Part shown: positions 19,701 through 31,700 of the stretch, piece by piece | Position numbering within the stretch: position 1 is the first letter of the stretch | Layout: each line of letters starts with the position of its first letter | DNA from: Theocolax elegans | Lineage: Eukaryota; Arthropoda; Insecta; Hymenoptera; Cerocephalidae | DNA: 64,000 nucleotides | Reading direction: 5' to 3' | Assembly: GCA_026168455.1 (NCBI GenBank) | Contig: CM047426.1 | Location: forward strand, 2,411,501 to 2,475,500 | Translations under genes and position numbers: made by a program | Notes under the pieces: model-generated | The model's input: only the letters and a program-made list of their open reading frames with translations | Told to the model about the DNA's origin: nothing | Database searches by the model: none

Positions 19701-22700
19701 TTGTCTTGTCTTTAATTTATTTATAATTTTTAATTTGATTAAACGAACAGAAAATTCTTTCCTATTACACGGGCACTTATGTATATTGTATAAACCAATT
19801 TTTCAATTTTTTTATAAAATCATAAATTACATTCAATATTTAATTAAAACTTGTTATGTTTATATATTTACAGTAATAAATTATAAAAAATATTTCTTAA
19901 TTGATAACATACATATGACACCACACAGAACGTGTTAATTATTTATTTTTTTATTTTTTTTATAGATTCTTGTTTGTTCCATCCTCTCCAAAAAAAGTAT
20001 TTTTTTTGTTAAAAGTCATTAAAAATGATCAAATAGGTGAATAAAAATAAAAATCCAAAGTTATTTTTTGTTCACCGCTTTTGAGCCCTTCCGATGACGT
20101 TATAATGTTAATTCTTCATTAATATTATAAACCGAAAGCAAGGAGAGATTATTAGATTATTGAAACGAGTCCCTCCTTCGAAATTCTTATTTCTAATTTA
20201 TTTTTGGTGATTTTTTATCGAAGTTTGAAAAGAAAAATGTTTTTTGAAGGGGATATAAAAAATAAGACCCAAAATGAATTTATTAACCTTTAGGGCTATC
20301 GGTACTATGAAGAATATGTCAATAATACTTTATTGATTTTTTCCATTCGTCTAGGAGCCACAGGGGTTTTCACGTCCGATGGAGGTCCAGTCACAAACCC
20401 AAGTGTTCTAGGATTATTTTGGTTCGCTGATCACGAATTTTCGAGTGTGTTTTGATTAAAAATGCGTCTAGAATAAATGCCTATAAAAAATGCATATAAA
20501 ATCGATTCGTTTATTTAAAATTGGTTTTTAACTACATTAAACTATGGAATATTAACTTATAATTAAACCGATTTAGAAATTTTGTCAAAATGTTAATTAT
20601 AACTGGAGTTGCTTTGTCGCGTGGAGCCTATATTTATAACATTAGCCACTAAATTTTCAATATCTCCGGTTCTAATTAACATTTTGCTGAATTTCATAAA
20701 TGTATTTAATTGTAAGTTAAAATCTTTAATTTAATGTAGTTAAAAACCAATTTTAAATAAACAAATCGATTTTATAGGTATTTGAACAATTAAATCGTTA
20801 ATAACTTTTTCCAAACACATTTTTAAACAAAAACCCTTCGAAATTCTGGACTGGAAAGACTGGACTTTCATCGGCCACGAAAACTCCCGTGGCTACTAAA
20901 CTACATGTAAATTTTAAAAATTACATTTTTAAATTTGCCATGTATGTTTTTTTAATATACCGTGGTCTAGGGGTTCTATGCTACACACTTAAGGGGATGT
21001 CGTACCTTCATTTAAAATAGACACTTACCGACATTAACTGATTTTTCTAATTTATCATTCATTTTGCATATTTGTTCAATTGTACGAGTTAAGGCACATT
21101 CTATGATGTGCAACAATTGTGCATGTGCTAATAAAATTAAGAAAAAATGACAATTATGAACTACATTTGAAAAATTAATTATAGAAATCTGTAATCTGTA
21201 CGGACGCCCGTTAATGGGATGTCGGACCCAAATTATAGGAATCTACTTTTTCCAACTTAAATGTTTTGATCAAAATAGTGATTTAAAAATCTGAAAAATT
21301 ACACCAAAAAAGTTTTGAGCATTTAAAAATGCTTAACTCTCCGATTTTTTAAGAAAAAATAATTTTTTCAATTATTATTAAGTAAGAAATGCTGTGTCGG
21401 TAATTTCCAGTTAAGGAGGTGGCATACCCGGTGGGTTACCGACGGAGCAAAAAAAGACAATTATTGCATTTATTTAAAAAAATATGTAATTTAATGCAAA
21501 ACCCAAATACAGAAGCACTAGGTAATAAAATAATAAGTAATTCTACGAATTTCAGGTCAATACGATAAAGACAACCCTAAAAAATTTCTGCACCGAAAAA
21601 TCAGAGATAATCGCAATTTTCGGTACAGAAATTTTTTAGAGTGTCTTTATCGTATTGACCTGGAACTTCATAGAATTACTTATTATTTTATTACCTAGTG
21701 CTTCTGTATTTGGGTTTTGCATTAAATTACATATTTTTTAAATAAATGCAATGATTGTCTTTTTTTGCTCCGTCGGTAACCCACCGGGTATGCCACCCCC
21801 TTAAAGAAAGCACCAACTTTGACCTAAGAAACATATTAAAATTAAAAAAAAAAAATTTGAAAATTTTCATACGTATTGTTTAAATTAAGCACATGGTCCT
21901 GATGATGTCTATTTTTGAAAAAAAGATTCCTATTATACTAAAACAATTAAATAAAATTTCTACTGCCAGTCCGTTACCGCCTTAAAGGTTAAAAATACAA
22001 AACATAGGATTTATTTTTATTAAATATTACTAATTTGAAAATTTGATGTGATGTGGAATATTACCCCTGAAATCCTTTACTTTGCGAATCTTCACGTTGA
22101 CTTTTACGATCCCGATCTTTACTTGATTTTCCTTGATCTTTTTTCTTCGATTTCCGTTCGTCATCCAAGAGGTGAGGGCCTTGCTCCGAATCCAATGGAA
22201 ACGGTGGTGATTCTAAGGCAATTTGTTTGATTAATTTTCGCTGACTCGGCGCTTTGCTCGAAGTATCGTCGGGTGTAGGCGATGTGGCCTAAAATAGAAT
22301 TATCGTTTAACGTTACATCGATATATTAATTTTAATGTAAATTAAAGGTTTCGATAATTTTTTCATATTTTATTATAAAAATTTTGTGTATACGTACTGG
22401 AGCACTTAAAGGTAAAGTTATATCTTCAGGTTTCCTTGCATTTTCTTCTCTTGCACTTGATGTGGTAGCTAAGGTGTACAGATGTTGAATTAAATTAACA
22501 TGTATCTTAGTTTTTTGCCAAAAGTTCGAAATTAATAATAAAAAAAATTATTAATAATAAAAAAAAATTTTTCGACTAAATTTGAAATTATTAAATTTTA
22601 ATAGGGGTACGGTATTGATGAAAGTCAAGTGATATCTTACGAATCAGATAAAATAACATTTTCTGTACAAATTATGCCGATTTAAAAAAATTTTCTTGTA

Positions 22701-25700
22701 TATTAATTAATCCTAATCGAGGCGGAAATGAATTTTTCTTTTTAAATTAATAAAAATTTTAATAACAATATATAAAGTCTAGATAAGAAGCAATGAGTAA
22801 CACTTATAAACTATATTTTTTCCTTTTTTCTTTTTCGTAAAGTAGTTATTTTTTTAAATAAATGCAATGATTGTCTTTTTTTGCTCCGTCGGTAACCCAC
22901 CGGGTATGCCACCCCCTTAAAGAAAGCACCAACTTTGACCTAAGAAACATATTAAAATTAAAAAAAAAAATTTGAAAATTTTCATACGTATTGTTTAAAT
23001 TAAGCACATGGTCCTGATGATGTCTATTTTTAGAAAAATGATTCCCATTAAAGTAAAAAAATTAAATAAAATTTCTACTGCCAGTCCGTTACCGCCTTAA
23101 AGGTTAAAAATACAAAACATAGGATTTATTTTTATTAAATATTACTAATTTGAAAATTTGATGTGATGTGGAATATTACCCCTGAAATCCTTTACTTTGC
23201 GAATCTTCACGTTGACTTTTACGATCCCGATCTTTACTTGATTTTCCTTGATCTTTTTTCTTCGATTTCCGTTCGTCATCCAAGAGGTGAGGGCCTTGCT
23301 CCGAATCCAATGGAAACGGTGGTGATTCTAAGGCAATTTGTTTGATTAATTTTCGCTGACTCGGCGCTTTGCTCGAAGTATCGTCGGGTGTAGGCGATGT
23401 GGCCTAAAATAGAATTATCGTTTAACGTTACACCGATATATTAATTTTAATGTAAATTAAAGGTTTCGATAATTTTTTCATATTTTATTATAAAAATTTT
23501 GTGTATACGTACTGGAGCACTTAAGGTAAAGTTATATCTTCAGGTTTCCTTGCATTTTCTTCTCTTGCACTTGATGTGGTAGCTAAGGTGTACAGATGTT
23601 GAATTAAATTAACATGTATCTTAGTAAAATTTAAAGGATGTATAAATGTTTTTTTTTGCCAAAAGTTCGAAATTAATAATAAAATATTAAATAAAAAACT
23701 TTTTTCGACTAAATTTGAAATTACTAATTTCTAATAGGGGTACGGTATTGATGAAAGTCAAGTGATATCTTACGAATCAGATAAAATAACATTTTCTGTA
23801 AAATTATGCCGATTTAAAAATTTTTTCTGATTATGAACGTATTAATTAATCCTAATCGAGGCGGAAATGAATTTTTCTTTTTAAATTAATAAAAATTTTA
23901 ATAACAATATATAAAGTCTAGATAAGAAGCAATGAGTAACACTTTATAAACTATATTTTTTCCCTTTTTCTTTTTCGTAAAGTAGTTATTTTTTTACCTT
24001 TAAAATATTTTTTTTTCTTATACGACTACGTTAATTATGTTACGGATGAAAAAAATCAGAAAAAATTAATCACTATTAACAAAAAAAGTTTATAAAAATT
24101 GATAAAAATTACTAACTGTTATTATTTGTTTTCAAATCTGGATATTAATAATGATTATGCATTTTAATAAATTTTTTCAATTTTTATAATTAACTACTAA
24201 TTTTCATTTATTTCTGTTTCAATTGACGCCAGAAACATAAAATTTGCGATCATATCAGAAATGAAATTTTTTAAGTCTAATAAAAACAATTTTTTACGAT
24301 TCGATTTAAAACATACGTTTTTGGACTTAAATTTCAAAAAAGTCCAAACACATGGTTTTTTGGTACTTTGTGGGGAAAAATACTATATTTTGGTCTCTTT
24401 AAAGTTTATAGAAAAATTCCTGAAAATGACACATGAAATTAGATCAGAAAATGTACATAAAAATATTTCCATGCGTACGTAAAATATTATTTTTCTTAAC
24501 ATTGAAAATTGTTATTGAAAGGAAAATTTTCACCGAAATAAAAATCTAGTGGTTGTCTTGAAATTTAGGAATTACATGAAATACACATTTTATTAACGTA
24601 TTGAACTAAATTAACAAATTTATTATATTTATGTAAGAATTTAACACATTTTTTAACAAATTAACCATATGGATGTTAAATAAAAAAATTTTTTTGCTCT
24701 GTAGAAGCTATGCAAATGTGGATGTAAAGATATTTTTGAAAAAATTATTTTATCCCTTGGTGATTACATATATCAAGATCAGTGAATTTATCGATTTTTC
24801 CGAGTTAAGGCGTGGAAAAAAGAAAATAAGAAACATTTTCTATTTCGGTGGTCCCACCCTCTTCACATTTTTAATTTAATTGTTTACAAATGTTTTTCCT
24901 ATGAGTCAGATAAATTTCGTTTATTTATCCTCATTATAAATATAAGAAAAGACATGAATGAAAATTGAAGAAGTCTATTACATTGAATATAAATTAAGTA
25001 ATTAAACGTTCAAAAACAAAAAAAAAAACAAATAAGAAAACAAATGGACTAACAAAATATTTTTAGTCGAACTTGAAAAAATACTGGATTGATAAACCTA
25101 CATTTTTCATCTAATGATATTTTGGCGTGATTCGTTATGTAACTTATTAGGTGATTGATCACCCGATCTAGGGTAGAAACGATAAATTTACTAACATAGT
25201 TTTTTCATCCCATGATATTTGATTTGTGGTCTGATCTTTATCAATATATAGCGTGTATAACCAATAATAAAGTAATATACATATAGTCACCTGTTATGTT
25301 GATTATCGTAGTTGGTGTTTCTCTTTGCGGGCCAATGGGTAATAATCGTTCGGGTTGCGGTAATTCCAACTCGGATATGCTTTGGGAACTTACGTGACTT
25401 GAGGCGCACGTTTCACTATCCGGTCCGTGTGATTGCACTGAAAAAAATAAAAGTAACAAATAAAGTAGAAGGTTATTAAGAACAACTACAATGCTACACA
25501 ATTAATATTTACCATTAGCTCCTCTCGTTGTTGATCCAACAGGTAATAATCGTTCGATGGTGGGTAAGGATATATGCAGTTGGGTATTGTACCTGTGTAA
25601 AAACGGTTGACCATTGTCGACTTTGGTAGTGCAAGATGAATGAGAACTAGCTGCTGATGAATTGTTTTGCTCGCTGCTATTTGTCGACAATGCATCTTGG

Positions 25701-28700
25701 AATAACATTGACGATGTGGGTGCTAAAGTTTGATCGATGGGTCTGTTCATTTCGTCGCTCTCGGAGTGTTCCATACCAGAAACCGAGGACGTCTCGCTAG
25801 CCGCTCTGAAGGATTGAACAGAAAAATTGGAGATCCTTATCAAAAAAGTTCAGGTGGTATTTCACATAATTTTTTCGAACTTTGGGAAAATACTTTATTC
25901 CTTCTTATAGTCTTTTTTGATTGTAAAAAATTTAATGATTATTTCCACATACAATTCCAAAAAGTCCAAAAAACTATATTAAAGAATAAAGCAATTTCCA
26001 GAAGACCAAAAAAAATCGCATGTAGTTCCACCTTGACTTTTTTGATGGGTATGATTAATATTGCATAGAATTGATTATGAATAACTTACTTTTGCGAACT
26101 GGTTGGTTGACTCAAAGATGTGGTAGGCTTAGTTTTTCCTTGTCTGCTTTCGATGCTTGCACTGGGCCCAGGCTGTGAATTGGAGCTACGCTCGGAATTT
26201 TCACCTGCGTTGTCAGAATGTTTGGCAATTGCACCTCTTGACTGAAATACCAGACAAACGATGAGTTATGATGCATGTTTTTGGAAAAATTTTGAGTAAC
26301 GGAATTTACCTCTCTGCTACAGCTTTCGGATACTCGGATGAATTTGAGGTCACTTCTGGTAAAGGACGATTTACCCTTTTTGAATTGTTTGGGAAAACTA
26401 TCTCTTCTGTGGGATCTTAAATGCATTATCGATGCATCGTCCGAAAATATAGCTGCATCGTCGCTTATTTCTCCTTGCATCGATGTATTGCTGCTGTCTT
26501 GAATTGTGTTATCGGATTTTGGGCTTTCTGGTATTGCTGCTAATTCGGATTCTGTATCCTCGGCGTTTAACGAATAACTACGCGTTTAGGCAAAGGAAAA
26601 TGACATTGTATTCTGAAAGTATTGATAAATAGAAAGTATTATGGATTGAGATATAATTTACCTAGAAAATTTATTTAGGCGCTGTTGAAACAATTTTGGT
26701 TCTTCCCAATGAGTATCTACATTTTGGTTTAAATTTATACCCACGGTACGTTGGTTCGTTCCAGTTTTACGTACGGGTGGTGTATTGTGCTCGTCGTCGT
26801 AATTCGTTGGAGGAATGTCATGATCGACTCCAAGGGATGGTTGAGATACGTCTATAATCAATTATGGGGTGAGTAGTAAAAAATGTTTAAAAAGCATCTT
26901 TGCGAAATAAAGACAAATAACTAAAACTGAAACTTACCTCTCGACCTCGATGGTATACTACTAGACATAACAACTGTAGCTGGCATGTGTTTGCATTTAT
27001 GAAAATGATGATCAAGTGTATGCAACACAATCCTTATAAGCGTTTGAAGCAATGTTCGCCAATATTGTTGCCCGTATTCATACTGTAAAAAAATTATTAT
27101 TCTCATTGGAATACATATAGTTAAAAAAATACATTTACCTTGTAAAGGATAACAAGAAGTGACATCAACCATGAACGTCTAACGTAAGTTTCCAAATACC
27201 ACAAACTATATGTAGGCGTAAAATTATCAGCGAGTGCTTGTTTTAATGGAGGACAGGGTGCAATTTGTAAAATAGTTAAAATCGATTGAATCATCGATAA
27301 ACCCATATTGTGATTTTGATCCAAAACTTGTGGTAAATTCATCATGAACGCGTTGAATACTGCGGTCGATCTGTTGACGAAAATCAAAACATTATGGAAT
27401 GCTGGGTGTAACGTTAAAATTTTAAACGAATTTTACCGTAATTTTTGTGGTGGTATCCAGTAATTTTTGTCAGTCTGATTGTAACCGAGTAGTGTAAACA
27501 AATGACGTAAGACAATGCTTTGTGGTTTGGCGATTGATTTCTCCTCAGTTGGATAAGCCTGCAAATGTGAAGTATGAGTATGAGTGATAAAATAAATCCG
27601 AGAACGAGTCTCAGTTACGTACTTGATCGGGTCGGGAGAGAAACTGCATTAGTAAAAATATAAGCAAATGCATGGTTTCCTTGTCCGCTTCTTCTAATTC
27701 TACTATTTTATTCATAAACCCTGGAAAATTTCCATCTTCCAACATACTGAAAGATGGCACGTGAACATCTGTAAAAAGAAGTATAACGAGTTTTTAAATA
27801 GAAACAAGAGTAGATAGAATAATACTGTTAAAAAATTAATGCGTAATGTTAAAACAATTAATTAGAATCTATAATATTTAATCAATCATTTGGATTATTC
27901 TGAATCATTCCAATTTATTCTGGATTACTATGAATTATTTAAAATTATTCCGAAAATTTTCAATGTATGCTGAATAAATCCGAATTATTTCGATTCACTT
28001 TAATTTATCCTCAAATTTCCAAAACTATCACTAATAATGTCCATTTATCTTGAAAAATTCCGGTATATCCAAAATTATTCCCAATTGTCTTAAATATTTT
28101 GAGTTACTCTGATTTACCCTCATTTACCAGGAATTATCTGCAATTAATCCGAAATAACCAGAAAATATCCGAATGATTCTGAATGATACCACAGTATTAT
28201 GATTATTGTAAATTATTTGGATTTATCCCAAATGATCTTCATCATCACCTTTTGGATGCGATACAATATTGTATTACCGGATACCGAATGAATTTTAACA
28301 TCAAATAAAAATATATAATAATTTTAAAAATTCCAATTAATATTACCTGCTAGACTATTATTCGGTAAGGTATACCCAATTAATTGACCCAGCCCAAACC
28401 TGGAACTTTTACGTTTCAATAGAGGTGCCGAATATTGACGACTATACAATTTGCTATCTGCAACATCAAATATGAATTTTAAAAAATGTTAATAAATCAT
28501 TATAGCAAATAAAAAAGAAAAAAATTTTATTACCTATTTTTGTATCCTGTCTTGGTGTCGTAGATGCCGGTGCAGACATTGTGCGTTTATAAGGCCACTT
28601 CGTTCCGAAACTCGCGCTCAACGTTTTATTAGAACTACCGCTACCGTCCGATTGCGATAAAGCTTCGTGAGCACGTTGCAATTTCTTCATAAACACCTCG

Positions 28701-31700
28701 CTACCGAGATCTGTGTTTTTCAAATCTAAAAGTATGTTGTTCGATAGTTAATAATTCTAATCTGTCAACACCAATAGATAATAACGATATTGCATTACCA
28801 CGGAAATAATTGATGTCCCCCATTTTCTCGAGATTTATTTGGGCTTCGAGGAACAGTGTGTCGAAACGATTAAGGAAAAAATCCCAGGTTAATATCCGTC
28901 GATCGGACAGCGAGTTGTGCAGTTGGTACAGGGATTGGAGAATTATTGGCCTGTCGACTATTACCAAATCAAATTGTGTTTCCATGCACATGAGTAAGGC
29001 CTGAAAAAAAGACATATTTTCTTTTGTTTGTATGTCGGTAATCTGCAAATTTGAGAATGGACAATTGTCGTTCAAATGTTAAATTATTAAAATAACTTTC
29101 TACAAAGATTTCTATTCATCACCAGTGATGTTCATAATTTTTCACGTATTCAAATTATAATTAAATTTTCTTCTTACTTTCATTGCAGTGTCGTGTATTG
29201 TCCCCAAGTACAACGTCGCCTTCTGAGCGACATAAACATCGATATCATCCATACTATTGATCAGATAACTAAACAAACTTGCCAATGCCGTTTGCAAAGT
29301 GATCGCCGATTTTAATGGCGTCGAATCCATGAACCTAGCAATTAGCGTAACGCGTTCGACTAAACATAAAAAATTTTTTTTTGTATTCAAAATACTGCGT
29401 CAATAATAAAATACTCTATATTTAACATTACCAGCTTTAAATCTCGTTCGCCAATCACTATTGTGAAATTCTTCCTGTATGATATTCCAAAAGGTATCGA
29501 TGCCACAAGGCAGGGTAACGCAATGTAACAAAAGTGGCACTGCTACATGGGCAACGTGAGAATGCTCTGCATTTAATAATTCCCATAAACTAAAAAAGGG
29601 ACAAATAATTTATTATAAAATATTAAACAAAAATGAATGAATCTATAATGTCAGTTTTTTTTCCTTACTACACACTTATAGATCCCTGCTATGGATATTA
29701 AGGTTAGTATTTTCTGATAAAAATATGAACAATGGAGGTGATAATTGTTTCACATAATTAAAACTTACTTTTTAATTAACAAATTCTCTTGGCACCATAT
29801 AAAAAAACCTTGATGATCCTTAACTGCGCTATTCAAAATATCTCCGTACAAACACATCATATTTAAACATTCTATCATGTAACAAAGAATATCTGGATTT
29901 TTCTCTATAACTAATTCCTAAAAGTAATGTACAAACCAATTATTAATTATTGCACATAATGTTCATATGTATACTGGTAGAAATTTCATCATGATTTTAA
30001 CAGTTTTCCAAAAAAAAAATCGGTAGGATATTTCTACCATGGTAAAGAGTTCATCGTAATTTGACCAGTTTTCAACAAAATTTCTACCGTGTAACGATCG
30101 CATTGTTTACCTTAAACAACTTGTGAACGAATTGCAATTGTTCCGGTAAATCATTGATAGAAAATCTAAATTTTCCCATCGATGTCTGCCAAAAGTCTTC
30201 CAAATCGGTATCTGATTCGAGTGGTTGATCGTTTTCTCCTACAATGTTAGGTTTATCTACGTTGACCGTAGCAGTTGCTTTTCGTGTAATTTAAGAAATA
30301 ATATCGAAATTTATTACGTTAATTCGAGAAATTAAATTTATTTCAACATCAAACGGCTTTGGTTTTTTCATTCTTGCGACTACGTATGAGAGATGCTCTG
30401 TTGTGCGAGGGTTCAAACTAAATGATGAACATATATCATGTCGGATGTTTTTTTAAGGAAATGTCGTACCCAAAATACAATAATGTTAAACTAAAAAAAT
30501 TGTATGATTTTGCAAAGAAAAAATTTAATTTTTTGAATACGGTATATAGTAAATTTGTGATAATTTAATGTTTTAGAATAAATTTAGAAAAAATATGGTC
30601 AAACATACAGACAGTTTTAACTTGTAATGAAACTTTTTTTTAACAAGAGAGTGCTATTTTTACATTTAAACATTGAAAATATTTGGTTAACGAACAGTTA
30701 TTCGAATTCACTTCTTCGAATGTATATAGTTTTCTAGAAAGGTTTTTCCGAATAAAAATTTTTTCTCAGAAACATTCCTTCGAAGATAATTTTTTTCTAA
30801 GAAATAGTCCTTCGAAGAAATATTATTTCTAAGTAACCTATGCAATGAAAAGTTTTTAAAATAATTCTAAATTTGAAGAAATTGGATTCGAAAAATTGTT
30901 CGATTTCAATGACGTTAATATCGAAAAAAAAATTTTACATATGACATTCAGTTCGAAGAAATATTACTTTAAAGAAGCATCGATTTAAAGAAACATATAT
31001 CTTAGAGGAATAAATTATTATTTGCAAGAATCATTTCTTCGAAGAAATAATTTAAAACAAAAACTGATAATTCAGAAATTGTTCTTTTTTAAATATTTAG
31101 ATTATTCTAGCAATTCTGACTAGTATCAGAGTATAAATTTAGTATTAATAATATTCTTTATGTATGTGGCGCAATACATATATAATATTCTTTACAGCTT
31201 TGCAATTTTTATACAGGGTGTCCAAAAAGTCCCGGAACACCTTTATAATTTCCTAGGTAAACTGATTGATGAAGGCGTTCCGAGACTTTTTGGACACCCT
31301 GTATATTAATAAATTGATACAGCAATCTAATTTTATAAGACTCCGAATTTGTTGTACATATGCAAACAGAAAGTAAAACATTTATAAAGCGTTTACTTTT
31401 TGCCAGTATTTGGCTGACAATTCGATAACTAACTGCCAAAAAAATGGTTTTTACTAACCTCAAAGTGCTCAATTTTTATACTAAGCCAAAAAAATCTTTT
31501 TGTGGAATATAATATAGAGGTTAAATTATGTTAATAACAGAAAATGATGCAAAAAAACGCTTCAGCACATAGTCAGAAACTGCTATTTTTCTTTACTCAA
31601 AATATCATGTCAAATACATGTACATTGTTGACAACAAATACAATGACCTGACCGGCGGGATTTTCCCAAAAAATCATATTTTTATTCACAAAAAATGAAA

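Larger units (their letters stand above)
16485..19905. repeat. Tandem duplication, two units of about 1.7 kb, carrying two unc79 exons
   Basis: Unit A is about 16,485-18,198 and unit B about 18,199-19,905, offset by 1,711-1,717 bases. The junction has a shared ACTTTTTTATTCTTTT word at 16,487 and 18,199. Each unit holds an exon of 114 bases (17809-17922; 19526-19639) and one of 141 bases (17510-17650; 19226-19366). The exon sequences look identical between units. Introns differ by a few substitutions and many one-base homopolymer indels. Both exons begin and end in phase 2, so the unit can be spliced once or twice without breaking frame. Confidence 0.9.
10798..22468 (-). other. unc79: unc79 exons 33-48 (C-terminal third)
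   Basis: Exons: 22398-22468, 22081-22288, 21025-21127, then a two-exon module present twice (19526-19639 with 19226-19366, and 17809-17922 with 17510-17650), 16225-16379, 16058-16152, 15634-15885, 13753-13980, 13497-13652, 13240-13416, 12591-12855, 12379-12519, 12186-12308, 11050-11103, 10798-10980. Exon 34 is read with a GTAAAG donor at 22080 because this matches the phase of exon 35. The exons at 13240-13416 (frameshift) and 21025-21127 (donor choice) are discussed separately. Exons 47-48 are the least conserved; their limits were set by frame and the conserved C-terminus. Confidence 0.78.

Noticed and set aside
22048..23345. Two identical plus-strand 60-codon frames
   Set aside because: They are the antisense shadow of the duplicated unc79 exon 34; their identity reflects the duplication.
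24261..24879. Plus-strand open frames of 73 and 68 codons
   Set aside because: Composition is that of random AT-rich sequence, they lie antisense in an unc79 intron, and no motif is visible.
25730..26068. Plus-strand frame of 112 codons
   Set aside because: Antisense to unc79 exon 31 and its intron, with no family resemblance.
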